A DNA stretch of 64,000 nucleotides from contig OY740768.1 in NCBI GenBank assembly GCA_963513935.1, forward strand, positions 70,420,231 through 70,484,230, written 5' to 3'. Position 1 is the stretch's first letter. Every line of letters starts with the position of its first letter. The notes under the pieces were generated by a model. It saw nothing but the letters and a program-made list of their open reading frames with translations, had not been told where the DNA came from and ran no database searches. The stretch is from Aphrophora alni (Eukaryota > Arthropoda > Insecta > Hemiptera > Aphrophoridae). Of this stretch, positions 25,101 through 39,100 are shown in pieces. A program made the translations under genes and the position numbers.

Positions 25101-28100
25101 GTTAGAAAGTGAAACTTCTTTAGATGAGATAGAACAGTTGGAATATAGGGATACTTTAGAGAACTTAGGGAAAACATCGCAAAACAGTGAACAAATAGAA
25201 CAACCATTTGCACAAGATATTTTAGACCAAAATGTAGATTTAGATAATAATGATAATAATAGCAGTAGGTGTTCAAATGTGAACGAAAATAGTAGTTCAG
25301 GTTCAGATCTTAATGGGTTTAGCAGTGATGGGATTCAAAATAGCAAAGAATGGTGTAAAAGTATAGATCGAAAAATGGTAGGAATATTAGGGGTAGAAAC
25401 TGCAGAAGAAAATTCAGACAAGGAATTAAGGGATGAACAGGTTAGGATTGTTGAACAAGATAGAGGAGATAAGGGCGTAATAAATAATGATCAGGATTTA
25501 GATATTAAGAGTATGTTAAAAGTAATGATGGAAAAAATGGAACAAAATAGCTTAGAAACAAGACAAAATAATGTAGTTTTAAACAATAAAATTGATCAAG
25601 GTAGTTTAGACAGTGATAAAAAATTTTAATGTATAAATAATAAGTTTGACCAAAATAATTTAGAATTAAAAGAAATAAATAATAAGTTTGAAGACTTTAA
25701 TAATAAATTGGAACAGAGTAATTTAGAGTTGAATACCAAATTTGATCAAAATAAGCTAGAAATTAATGCTAAACTGGAAAATTTTAATGTTAAACTTGAA
25801 CAAAATAATGTTAAACTGGATAAGATAGACAATGACTTAAAACAAAGCAAGTTAGAGTTAAGACAAGACAATTTAGATTTAAAAGAAGCAATGTGTAAAA
25901 AATTTGAAGAAATTAGGGTTGAATTAAAACCAGATTGTGTAAAATTAGAATACAATTTTAAATGGGAAAATAAGCAAATGGGAATTAATGTAGTGGACAG
26001 GTTAGGTCAAATACAGAAAGAAATAACGAGTGATGTAGGTATGAGCATCTATGCTGTTGAAAATAATAATAAAGTAGAATTTGAATTAAGCTATTGTGAG
26101 AAAAAAGTAGAATTTGAACAGATAAATAGTGTAGAAGATGTTTTGATAGAAAATATAAATAATATAGATAACAATTTAGATCAAGCAGTAGCTGAAGTTG
26201 AAATTAACAATTTTAATGAAGTAAAAAAGATTTCAAATGACTTAATAATAATAGAGGATAATTATGTAAATGATTATGTTTTTAAACAGATAAACAATAG
26301 GATTTGTAACAAATAAAAGTTAGGAATTAAGAAAAATGTTGAAATTAATGTGTCTGGTGGGGTTAAATGTAATATAAATGATTCAAAAAACAAGGTAGGA
26401 GTAACTAATCTAATAACAAAGGAATCAGCTGTTTATTTTAAAAAACAAGTGTATCATAAGAATGTAGAATTTAAAAAATATGCAATGCTAAAATTTAAGA
26501 GTATCTTTCAAGTCCAAGAACAGATGATTAAAAGTTTTTGTGAAAAGAGTAGTTTTGAATATAAGTATGAAAACATATGTACAAAAGAAGACTTTATAAT
26601 AGGATACAGAACTGGTGGGGTGAGAATTCCCAAACTGACAGCTGACAAATGTAGGTCAATAGATTCTGAGATGTTTGAGAGAAGGAGGGGTGATGGTATG
26701 TCTGAGAAAGAGAAAGGTATTCTGTCAGTACTCAGAGAGAGAAATAGAGGGGATCTTTTGTTAAATTAGGGTCTATTGTTAAGACTAGCCTAGAAAGACT
26801 GTCTATGTTGACAGAAGCAATCAGTGTAGGAAATGTTTTCAGAAAAGAAATCATATATTTCAAACTCTTTCACCAATCGGGTAATCATAGAAAGAAACAA
26901 ATTAATGTAACCGGGTGTATTGTAAAATTTTTTGGAACGACCAAGTAATAATGTGAAGGTATTTTAATAAAGACACGGACTAGATTTTGAAAAATAATGT
27001 TAATAAGTTAGTTAAGAGTTTTTGTTAATAAATAGTTTTGAGTTTGAATAATGTATAGTTTATAATTTGAAATGATAATAATGTGTGTATTAGTAAATAA
27101 ATAATAGGCCAAGCTTAAAATGTTAAGAGATTTAGTTTAACAAAGTATTAGGTATTTGCTAGAGTTAAAGACGCTAGTTTTTTATCAGTAGATAGCTCTG
27201 AATGTTGTTTATTCCAATATAAATAATTATAGAACATGACTAAGATAAGGAAGTTGGTTAGAGGCAAAGATTCAGTGCATCTAATGGAAATCAATAATAT
27301 TTAATGTTGAAGAAATAAGATTTAATATTAAATGAGGACGTCAATATTAAATATTTAATAATGTGACGAAAGTTGGAGTCCAGTTGCAAGCCAAAAGATT
27401 TTCACAGTCGATTCCTTATCAGTAGACAGAGATACAACTAGGGGAGATTGTTTATTCTTTAGTCAGAGATAAATTCCTTGCAGCAACGTTAAGGCTGAGA
27501 TACAGCGTGTTACAAAATTACTGTTCTAGAAAATAAAAAACTTTTGATTCGTAATTATGAAATAACTAGTGTTCTTAAATAAAAAATGTTTAAATGAAAG
27601 ATAGTTGGTATTAAGTAGAGTATCTAGAATAAAAGATTGATTACTTGAATAACTTTTACAGAATAAAATGTAAATTCCTAAATAAAGAACTTAGAATAAT
27701 GTAAAATAAAATTTTCTTTTTGAATTTGGATAATAGTAGGTAGAAAGGATTACACAAGCAATAAATCTGCGATGCTAGGAATACAGTCGGTAAAGAGGAC
27801 AATATTTCAACTTCGGGTGAACCGATTTTAATGAAATTTTTTATGAATTTAAATTTTTTTTCTTCGAATACATGCATTTAAAAACATGAACATTTTGGGA
27901 GGTAGGAGGAGTTTGTGTAGTGGAAGAAATTGTTTTATTCGCAAGAATGAAGCAATTTCGGGACTGCACGAGGGGCGTGTTGTGAAGTTGAAGTGTGTGG
28001 TGGGCGGTATTTCGAATCGAGTAGAGGTATCGCATTTCAACCACTGCATGTTTTAAGGTCATAGCATGTTACTTCGTGTTAGAGTCCAGAGTGTGATCAC

Positions 28101-31100
28101 AAGGACACATGTAAAATTTTAGAGCAGTTAGAAGGACTGTAGTGGGGGAAAGTAGGGAGGAAAAATGCATAATAATAATGTGACATTATTGCATAAAGAA
28201 TTTTATGTAATAAATTTTAGACAGATGATGAATGAAAACAAATTGTAGGATATACAGAAGTGATCGATCTGTATATACATGGATTAAACCGGACGTGACA
28301 GAATAGGGAGTATTTATGTGACTAAATGAATAATTTCGTAAAATTGTAAAAATGTTAGTTGATTAAGATAAATAGTTTGAGGTTAAGTTGTAGAATGATA
28401 ATTTGAATGTTTGATGTTAATAAATAATAAGGATTATTTGATAATATGGAATAATAATTGTTAGTTTTAAGTGATTTATGGTTTGGAAAATGAAGAATAG
28501 TTTGTAAAAGTTTGAGAATCTATGTAAGGCGTTGCCAAGACAAATAATAATAGAGTTTTTTATGTTTTTTGATTTTAAATAATGAATAAAAGAAGTTAAG
28601 TTTTTGTTTTTAAAGGAAAGTATAGTAAAACAATAATAAATAGAGAGATTTTAATGAAATTTATAGAAAAGATAAATAAGTAACGTTTTTTAAATAAATA
28701 ATAATGAAATTTGAAATAATAGATGATTTTAAGAAGTTATTTGATAAAGGTGGTTGAAGATTTTGATGAAATAAGGTGTTTAGCTGGGAAACAATGTAAA
28801 TTTTTTTAAGGAAGTTTTTGTATTTAAGTAATAGATGATTAAGGAGATTTTAATGGGAAATAGTTTAAATGAGAGATTTTTTGAGTTTTTATATGAAGAT
28901 GATGACTTTACAGAAGTGTTAAGTAAAGTAGTATTTAAAATATGAAGTTGTTCTGTTGAGAAGCTTTTATAAAAAGGATAGTTGGTTGCATTGATGGTAA
29001 ATTTTAGTTTTTAAGAGATTTTTTGAGTACTGCGATGATATGATGAAGAATACGACGATTTTTTATGAAATAAAAGGAGATCTAGGGAATTCTATGAAAT
29101 ACGACGATTATTATGATTTTTAAAGGAAGCTACGATGAAATGAAGAGATTATTTATACAAAGATATGTAGGTAACCCGCGGGACTGCTTAAATAAATAAT
29201 GAAGAGTTTTTTAATGAAGAAATTTTTTTTTAGGGATTAATGCAACTTTAATTATTGAAATATGAAAGATTTAAGATGGAAGGAATTTTTAAGATAAAGT
29301 ACTAAAAGATAATACAATTGTAAAGAGGTAATTTTGAAATAGATAAGATGAGTTTTGTAAGTTAAATTTTTTTGATAATGTCATATTTTGAGTTTTTGTA
29401 GAAGTGAAGAGTTTTTAGTAATTGTTAAAATCAGTAGTGAACATTATCCCAGCAAAACAAAGAGTAATTGAGAATTTGATAAAGAATAAGTAATTATTGG
29501 ATTTAAACTAAAATAAATAACAATGTAAGATTATAATTGAAAAGTTTTAATGTAAATTGGAGTGATTTTAAGTAATAAGTAAATAATTTTGTAATAATGT
29601 TAAATAATAATGAGAAGTTTTAATTTTTGATTGTATTGAGTTGAAAGAAAAATATTCAGATGAATAGTTAGAGATAAAAGTAGATTTTCAGTAAGGATGT
29701 AGAATATTGCGTCTTGGCAAAGAGATAACGTGAGAAAGGATACAGACAGATGTCTACGAGATAAGGTTTGAGTGGCAGATCCTGTCAACAAAAAATATTG
29801 ATGGGAAAGCTTTTAATCAACGGATGTTGAAATAAAAGCGGATGATGGGTTTTCTTTAATAAATAGAGATAAGGTTTAGCGCTAATGGATTTATTTTAAT
29901 ATCGATGAGTAATGATAACTAAATAAATGGTTAGTGTAAATAAGTAGGGTATTTAGTAAGTAAATTTTATTTTTTATATGAAAAGAGAATCTTTCCTACA
30001 ATGAATACACTTGATGTATTTTTGTTATGTCCTAAACTTCTGGAATAAAAAAGTTTTGAAAATCTATTGAAAATTTATATTTTTTTTCCCTCGAATTGAA
30101 ATTTATATATATAAAAGATTTGTATTGCAATACCTGTATTGTAATACAAATCTTGTGGGGTTTTTGTAATAATGTGAAAAGTCAGATTCTAATATGAACT
30201 AATTTAAAAGACTTGGTTAGACTTGAGAGATAAGAATTCAAATAATAATTGTATTTGATAAAATCATTTAAAGGAACAAAATGGATTTTCGAGACGACAA
30301 AATAAGTAACTATGTTTAAATTAGTATAATATAAGAATTACAAGTGTTTATTTTTCTTTCATGTATTTAATAATTTGTGTGAAAAGGTAGGGGTGTGTGA
30401 ACTATTGATAACAGCCAAAATGTGACCGGAAAGAACACTTTCGGAAGTGAGACTTCTCGTGGCGAGAAGGCATTCTAAGTCGAGCAGTTGAAGAGGTCAG
30501 ACGTATATAGTTAGAGTCCAACGCTGTGATGGACAAGTCATGGTTTTCTTTAAAAAAGAGTCTTAGTTAGGAAGTTGGACTGTGAAGATGTAGTTTATAG
30601 ATAAAGTCGAGGATCAGAACTTTTAAAAAACTAGTACATGTTCGAAAGTGAGAGACGATATTTTAGTAAGAGAAATCTTAGAACAATTTAGTGAGTATAG
30701 CATGTCGCAAATAAGACAATAGACTATCGCGCGCGCAATATTATAATGGTCGAATAATGAACAGTTAAGGAGTGCGGAAATGAACTATCGAACTAATAAA
30801 CATTTTGAAACACGGTCACATGTTCGAGGGCAAATAAGAAACTCTAATTGTGCGGATGATGCGACATGGACGGACGGACATCATTTGTGCTTCGAGAAGG
30901 AAAATCCACAACAAAAAAGACGGTAAAACAGCGTAATATAACGCTGAAACAAAAAATTCATGTATTTATGTAAAATTTTATATCTAATTTTTATTTGTTC
31001 TTAAAAGATTTTGTGATTTAAAGTGTCATTTATGTTTTTTTTGAGAAATAACAAAGTAAATCAAGTAAATTTAATGCTAAAGGACAGAATATCATAATCT

Positions 31101-34100
31101 TTTTTATTTTTTTTATTTAATAAAATACTTAGCAAGTTGCAACTTAAAAATAAATTCATGTTTGAAAAAAAGTAGACCTTCTTCAAAGGTAACAATAATA
31201 ATTTTGATTAAGATATATATATTGAATGTATATGTATAATTTAAATGATTTTATGTTTAATAAACCTTTATGTTAATTTCAGCTACAAGTGTTTTCATTG
31301 ATCAAATCCAAAGTCACTGTGAGTACACTTTTAAAAGAGCTTACGACCCCTGAGATTAATAAATTCATTTTTTCTATGTTAAATAACGACGAAAGTCTGG
31401 CGCCCAATAATTATAAAATAACCACACGTAAACTCACTTTTCTTCAAGATAAAATAAAAATTAAGAACTCTTCAAGTTCAAAATAATTTCTTTTCTTTCT
31501 TTTTCTTGTTGATAATACCACAATTATCACAATTGTCGCCCAACTCATGGGGCAATTAATAAATAAAGTAGCTTCACCCTTTTTTCCAATTGTTGATAAT
31601 ATCACAATTATCACATTTTAGTTATAAGAAAAATATGACTTCAGCAATTTGAGTGAGGGTGGGAAGACTGTTGCCAACCTGGTTCAAAGCAGTTTGATCT
31701 AGGCTTTCTAAGAGGAAAGACATATGAAAAAAGTAAGTGTTTTTAGAGACAAAGCTGAACCGTCAAAAGAAAGTGTTTTTTCAAAAGGACAAGAGTTTCA
31801 ATTTATAATAGTATTATGTGAATTAATAAGTTAGTATTGAAGCAGTTGGATCTAGACTTTTTGAGAGGTAAGACGTAGGAAGTAATAAAAATGTTTGTAG
31901 AGACAAAGCCGAACTGTGGAAGAAAGAAAGTGTTTTTATGAAAGACTAGAAGTTCTATTTAAAGAGAAGTATTATGTGATTTTACGAGTTATTTTGAATA
32001 AGTGGGAAATAAACTTTTAGAGTGAGTAGACGTGGTTGTAAAAAAAATAATTATGAAATAGACAAAGCCGTACTGTGGATGTAGGAAAAAGTATTCAAAA
32101 AAGGACAAGTATTTGTTTTTTACGAAAAACTATGTGAGTTAACAAGTATGTTTTGAATAAAGGACAAAGTAGACAATTGTGATTATTACAAAAGTGAAAT
32201 GTAAAACTGAACAAGTTGTTTTCTAAAAAGAGACGGGATATTTGTTATAACGACACCATGTGAATTGAACAAGGAATTAGTGTGAATAAATTGAAAGTTT
32301 TATGTAAAATGTACAATTTAACTTCTGTGTATAAATGCATTCTTGGTATAACATGCTTAAATTATATTCTATAAAAAATTAAACATAAAAATGTTAATTC
32401 ACTAATGAAACTTGGATAATATGTATGCAGAATAAATATCACGTGTTTTTCAACAAAGAAAAATATTTTATTTGAAGATAATGATTAAAGTACTTTATAA
32501 TTAAAAGATATTCATTGTTTGACTTGTATTAGATGTTTTAAAAATATTAAAAAAATTAATATTTTGTAAAAGAGATTGTGTAATATCAAAATATTACATT
32601 TTGAATAATGATAGATTTTATTTTGAAATTAGGTTGCAACCATAAGATTAATAATAAATAAAGTATTAACGAATTATAATTTTGGATTAATATAAAGTGT
32701 AGGATGTTTTGTGTAATTTTGTCTTTTCAGGTAATACTTTGTTTTTGTATGAAATTTATTATAAAATGTTTAATAATAGGCTAATTAAATGTACATTTCA
32801 GAAAAAATTATTCTGTATTTTATTTAAAATTCTCCAAAGTACACTGTATTAAAGAACTTGCGACCTCAGAGAAATTTTTTATGCTGTCTTCAAGAGTATT
32901 TTTTGTAATAATTTTTATTCTTTTCTTTGTAATAAACATTACAAAGTGGCGCCCAACTTCATTAAAAAAACACTGCGGCAAGAGGGATTAATTGTTACAA
33001 TGTATGTTATAATACTAAGAACTAACAAAATTAAACTGGATAACTGGTAATATTTATATGCGTATTAAAAAAAGAGATTTAATTTATAAAAAACTTAAAA
33101 AACATCCTAATGATGACAGATTAAGGTCAACTTTCGTTAAAAAAAATTTCGTAATAAATTACACAATGATATACGTAAAATAAAAAGTAATTAATATCTT
33201 GGTCTTTTAGAAGAGGGATTCCAAAATGACATGGAGTATTCTAATACAAATAACTGGTCAAAGTGAGTCAATCAATAATAAAATAAGTTTGATGGTGGAT
33301 GGTAAATTGCAGGATGATGCTGAGTTAGTGGCTGATAGGTTTAACACATACTTTTTGTCAATGTGGATAATATATCTTGTGAACTAGATTATAAGAATGT
33401 TTTTTTTAAATATATTCACAAATATTATACAAATCTTTTGTATATCTTGAAAAACAGTGATAAAAATTTTATTTTGGATGATTCAGGTTTTTCTAAAAAA
33501 TGATAACTTTTTTTGACATCTAACATACTTACTCCAAAACTGTTTTAATTTTTTTTTATTATAAAGATAAATTCTACGCATCTTTCTGAGAAAAATGATA
33601 TATTATAAGTTAGGTTTTGTATAAAAATAATATTTTTTATTAATTTTTAAAACAAACAAAGTGAATTAACATGCGCCACCTGCTGGGTTAAACTTTATCA
33701 AAGTTTATGATTGATAATTAGTTTCAGTGTTGTTAATGTCATTCAAATTTATGTTGTTTTTAGTTCCTAGTTCTATTTTAAGGGTTTTAATGTGGAGCAT
33801 CATATGATGATAACCACAAAATATGGTTTTTTGCCTTAAAACAACAACAACAAAATATAGACAATTCTTAAAAACAAAATTGTCGTTAACTTTTCATTTT
33901 TACTTTCTCACATTAATTATTAATTAAGTTGTGTGATGGGGATAAATATATGACTCTAGATTTTCATGGTTATGTCCATTTTGAGGTTCCCTGAGTCCAA
34001 AAAAGTTCTTTATGAAATGGTGTTTGTCTGTCACCTGTACACTGTTCTACAAAGAACTGTAGATTAATAACCTAAACCAGTAAAATAAAATTACCATTAA

Positions 34101-36136
34101 TAAATAACTGGTGAAAAAATAAAAATAAAATCAGATTGCTGTCATTTAAAATTTGATGTAAGTCTAGAATAAGTTATTTGCTTTGAGCAAATTTATAGTA
34201 GAAGGGTAGATAGGTTTTATTTAATTGGATAAATAGCATTCAATCTTTTTTCCAAGTATAAATAGTATATAGGTATTTTTTGGATATTGCGATGAATATT
34301 ATTTTTGGTTAATATTGGGTTTTTGGAAAATTGGTGCAATGTTTTTTAAAAAGTTTATTATATCTTGGGGGTAAAAACTGAAAGAAACTTATAATTACAA
34401 CTTTTACTTCAACCCTACAAATGCCGCATGTTAATTTTCTTCGTTTGTTAAAAATTAATAAAAAATATTATTTTTATACAAAACCAAACTTATAAGACAT
34501 CATTTTTCTCAGAAAGATGCATAGAATTTCATCCATGTAATAAAAAAAAAAAAAATTTGAAACGGTTTTTGAGTAAGTATGTTACATGTCAAAAAACGAT
34601 GTTATCATTTTTCAGAAAAACCTGTATCATCCAAAGTCAATAGCTTACCACCTTTTTCTAAGATATACAAAATTTTTGTGTATTATTTGTCAATATATTT
34701 AGGGGGAAAAAAATTGGTTACATTTTCAAAATTTAAAAAGTATTTTACGAAAAATGGGACTTTGGTCATTTTATTTTCAACAATTTACCAAACATAGTAA
34801 TATATATCTTATACAAAAGTTCTATATATCATTATGTTCAAAAAGGTGCATAGAATCTAGGTGTGTAATGGAAAAAAATGTTAGATGCATCACATTTGGA
34901 GTTTTTTGGTCCAATACCAAAAAATCGGAGAGTAAAAAGAGAATAATTTCACAGATATCGTTATGTACACCATACTAATAGATTTTTCGGATTTTTTCCA
35001 ACGATTACTAGAGATTTGTAATATATTTGTGAATATATTTAGGGGAAAAAAATAATAATTTGTACATTTTCAAAATAAAAATAACGGTTTCCCCTAAAAA
35101 AGTGATACTATGACGGTTGAGGATAGGTTTGACACCTCGATAATTTAGGCATAATTAGTAACTTTCTAAAGCTAGGCCTAAGACAAAATCATTAGATTTC
35201 ACTAAAACAATATACTTTACAAAGGATAACACACATATTCACTTGTATAATCAAATAAAACACTCAATATATGAAAATTTGCATATAGGCTAAATTCACA
35301 ACATACCTCTTAGGTTATCCTAAATATAAACCGTTCACAAACTAGAAATTCACTCAAAAACATAAACTTTAGAAATAAAAACACATATATTGTAACTTGT
35401 ATACAAAATTTATATACAATTTGTATACACAAACCTTCAAAATAACAAATATCTAACCCCAAAACAATATGCGCTCCGTCATTTATTACAGTATTTACGT
35501 CGCACAATTGCATATGTTCCGAAATCAAAACAAAACCTAAGTAAGTATTGCCAATATCAAGTGGTACCAACTTGAAGAATGAAATGTCATCTACAACATA
35601 CTATCAATATCGAAACAAAAAAATAGAAATGAAAAATCGATTATGTCATTTCGTTAACTGCACCGAATGCCAATTGAATTTCGTGCCGTCAGGTTTCTTT
35701 TATGGTTAAGTAGAAATATCTCTGAATCTGTGAGATGCAGAAAAATTTGTAATCTACGGTTAGAAAGAGAAACATGTGATCTATAGAACAGTGTTTTGGT
35801 TGACTTAATTGACAGATAAGTAGATTTGTAATCATATGGGGGAAAATGATGTCGCGTTTACTAAAAACCGCAGAGTTGAAATTTACGATTTTACGCATAA
35901 AAAATATACCAACCACCAATTTTTGGAATATTATTTATAACGTTTTGTGGTAGTTTTTTTGCATGATTATGCATCTACAGAACATTAGTTTTCCAACGGT
36001 ATTTTATTTATTGCGATAAGACAATTCTAAGTGGGTGTAATGTTGAATTGCAAAATACTTGTTTTAGAGTTAGTGAACTAAGCCATGCATGAAAAAATTA
36101 CCCGCTAGCGGGTCTGGTACGACTCTGAGGGTTAAA

Positions 36137-36171
<35 letters not shown>

Positions 36172-39100
36172 AGAAATATTATGAGAGGTCAAATTTAGAA
36201 AAGTAAATATTATTAAATAAAGCTAAAGTTTCAAAATTATTTTAATAATATAAATGAGCTACTATTGTTTCGCCTTGCGGCATCATCGGGCAACAATGAT
36301 GCCGATGATATTCCAACGAATATGATCGAAGTTAATATCGTTAATTCATCGAAGTTGTTGGCAACTTCCAATGAATATGGAGTTTCAACAAGAAATATCT
36401 GCTGTTACAATAAAATTAAGTAAATGTTATTTTCTTGCTATATCTTGGAAACACTGTTGTTTCAATAAGTTTTGTGTAGACACTTTGTTTTATTTTCTGT
36501 ATTAACCACAAATATAATTTTAATTTAACCAAAAATTGCTTTGAGGTCAAAAGTATCCTTTATCAATAAAGTTAAGAAATAATTTGTCCATACTTTATAC
36601 TTGTAAGAAGACTTAATGAGGATGGAAAATCCTGATAGCCGAGGGGAAAAAATACCGGGTTAATCGATCAGAGGGTCTGTACATGTTAAACAGATGTCTC
36701 AAATCGCTCGTGGAAAATCGTGTCACATACCATATCCCTCAGATATTCTAATCAGCTGCATCTTTTTTCTTACTACTCAGTGGCATGGCTCTAAGTCAAA
36801 TATCATTTCATTGTGTGTACTTAAATATTTAATATGAATATGTAAGTTTTAAAATTCAACTTGTTTTGTAGGTCTTGTTATATATTTTTTAGTGTTGGAA
36901 GAGAAACTCCAGTTCCTAAACGACCTCGTACAGCAACTGCACGGCCAGCTAGTGCTCGTCCAGGAGCTCCCAGAGTAAGGGATAGAGGTGAAATTTTGAT
37001 CAATGAAGAAGTGAGGTAAAAGTAACAATTCTTTATCATTTAACAGTTTATCTTTTGATTTGTATAAATAAGTTTTAGTTCTAATAGTTTTGCTTCAGTT
37101 TGTGGATGAAAAGGGGAGAGGGATCTTATCACAAGCAACTAAGCAGAGTGGAAGTCAATGGATCCTGTTAATGATAAAATTGACTTATTAAACTGTTGGA
37201 GTCAACTAATGGAATATTAGGAGTGATATTTTTAATTTATATATTATATGTATGTGTATCAGTATATAAAACAAAGATTGGATTATTATGAAATTTAATA
37301 CTTATGTAGATTGTTTGTAAAGCCGATTTCACTAGTAAATTATAAATAACTTAAATCACTGAAAATTATACATACAAAAAAATCTAATGGAACAATCCCG
37401 TCGATTGGAGTAATTATTTTAAAATGAAAATGTTGTTAAAATAATTGACAGTATCAGATTTCTACTATTGTCATAATTTTACTACAAAATATTTATAGGC
37501 ACATGAAATAAATGATTCTGAAATAATATTTATAATAAAACATGAAGGCATAATAAATATGTTATAATTTATTTGTATGACCTAGTTAAGCCACAATCTG
37601 TTTGGAGATACATCTGATACTGAAGAAGTAAAAATAAAATAGTTGAAAGATATCTGTTTCAATTTATTGATATAAAAAAAGTCCCTTTAATTTTTTATTA
37701 AATTCCCTGTTAAATCTTTGAGCCTCATTTTATTCTTCTCTGTTTGCTTTTAACAGAGCCCCACCTGGACCAGTAAATGTAATTGTTGACACAGTCGATC
37801 CTGCTAAGGAAGAAGATGATGAAAGCCTTCTTGTAGTTGAAGCTGCACCGGAAAATGTAAGCAATATTATAGTGAATGCATAGTTTATTAAACACGTTCC
37901 AAGTTAAAATATTTATTCCTAGAATAGGTTTTTTATAAGATACCCATTAATAAATTATATTTTTGTTCAGTATATTTTATTAAGGTTTCATTGAGATTTA
38001 GTGAATCTTTTTCAGATTATTAATGAAATATTTGAAACATCTCAAGAAGATGGTAAAGTTCAAGGACATCTGGTGGCTCAAATTCTAGAAACCCAAAAGG
38101 AGTTGGAGGACACTTCCTTGCCTTTTTCTGAACCATCCGTCAAAGTCGACATAGTAAGTTGCAAATTTGTACGGATTGTTTGAAGAAATAAAATATTAGG
38201 GTATAGAATAATTATAAACCTCACTTTACAATATAAAATTGAGATAAAAGTCAGAAGCGTTGTGTAGTATTGTTTATTCAGAGGGGAACCGTGCTCAAAG
38301 CGGAAGGAAGTTATACAATGGTCATTCATTAGTGGTTGAGTTGGGGTGAGATATTTCTGACCTTTTATTTCATTTTTGTTGTAAAGTGAGGTTTATAATT
38401 ATTCTATAGTATACTTTTGTATTTTATATACAGGGTGTGTGAAAGTTACGTTGAATTAAGGTGAAGGGTTTTTTTAAAAATAGTTGTGGTTTAGTTTCGC
38501 ATAGCAACTTTGATTTTGTTTTGTATATATTTTAAGATATGTTATTATCGATCGGTAGTTTGAAAACTTTAGTGACAGGACGTGAGTAAATCCCAGTTGC
38601 AGTTTTTAAGGTAACTACGCGTACTACTCCATCTTTACCAGGATGAGTGTGCATAATGCGACCTAATGGCCAAGAAAGTGAACGTGTATTAGGTTCAGAA
38701 ACAAGAATAAGATCTCCAACTTGGAGATTGTCGCAGTGTTTCCACCATTTTGATTTTTGTTGTAGTGTGTAAGATTCGACACTCCATTTTTTCCAAAGTA
38801 ATTGCGCAAAGTGTTGGACTTGTTGCCAATGCTTCAAACGATTAGTTGGAATAGATGCAACGTCAGCTTCAGGTAATGATAATAAGGGTTGTCCTATTAA
38901 GAAATGTCCTGGTGTCAAAACTGACAGTTCTGTAGGGTCGGACGAAAGCGGAGTTAACGGGCGAGAGTTTAAAATTGCTTCGACTCTCGTTGTTAAAGTA
39001 ATGAAATCCATAAGATTCAAACATTGATCTTTAAGGATCCTGGTTAAATGGTGTTTTGCACTTTTAACTGCGCTTTCCCATAAGCCACCCTGATGGGGTG

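Larger units (their letters stand above)
23456..31615 (+). mobile_element. 8.2-kb non-autonomous LTR retrotransposon (LARD-like)
   Basis: Two direct repeats of 1456 and 1451 bp bound the element (23456-24911, 30165-31615), flanked by TTTT on both sides. Both LTRs begin TGTAATAATGTG and end ATTATCACA. The 5' LTR is followed by a primer-binding-site-like TGGCTCCCAACCTTGGGGCG. A G-rich TTGTGGGG lies just before the 3' LTR, where a polypurine tract is expected. The internal 5.25 kb carries only a broken gag-like coiled-coil frame (25057-26769) and 3.4 kb of non-coding DNA. No protease, reverse transcriptase, RNase H or integrase is visible. It inserted into an older solo LTR of its own wider family inside IFT54 intron 7. 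Confidence 0.9.
23272..32999 (+). mobile_element. Outer solo LTR (TSD ATGT), itself split by a younger LTR element
   Basis: ATGT is duplicated at 23268-23271 and 33000-33003. Left part 23272-23455 begins TGTAATAGTGTACATTTTCAG; right part 31620-32999 ends GGATTAATTGTTACA. Together they make about 1564 bp, related to the other LTRs of this family. Near the right end are TTGCGACCTCAGAGAAATTT and AAAGTGGCGCCCAACTTC, landmarks that the other LTRs share. Removing it rejoins the LINE endonuclease part to the reverse-transcriptase part. There is no internal retrotransposon sequence, hence a solo LTR. Confidence 0.75.

Noticed and set aside
34579..34978. Overlapping open frames of 72-74 codons
   Set aside because: They fall in an inverted repeat and its tandem echo; composition is AT-driven and the frames are not kept between copies.
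35310..35919. Minus-strand frames of 86 and 76 codons in intron 7
   Set aside because: No family resemblance, no splice context, and they lie in what is probably a non-autonomous transposon body.
38429..38531. CAGGGTGTGTGAAAGTTACG as a mariner end or BEL LTR edge
   Set aside because: It resembles a mariner terminus and has a TG start, but I found no matching copy on the other side of the BEL element, so neither reading can be supported.
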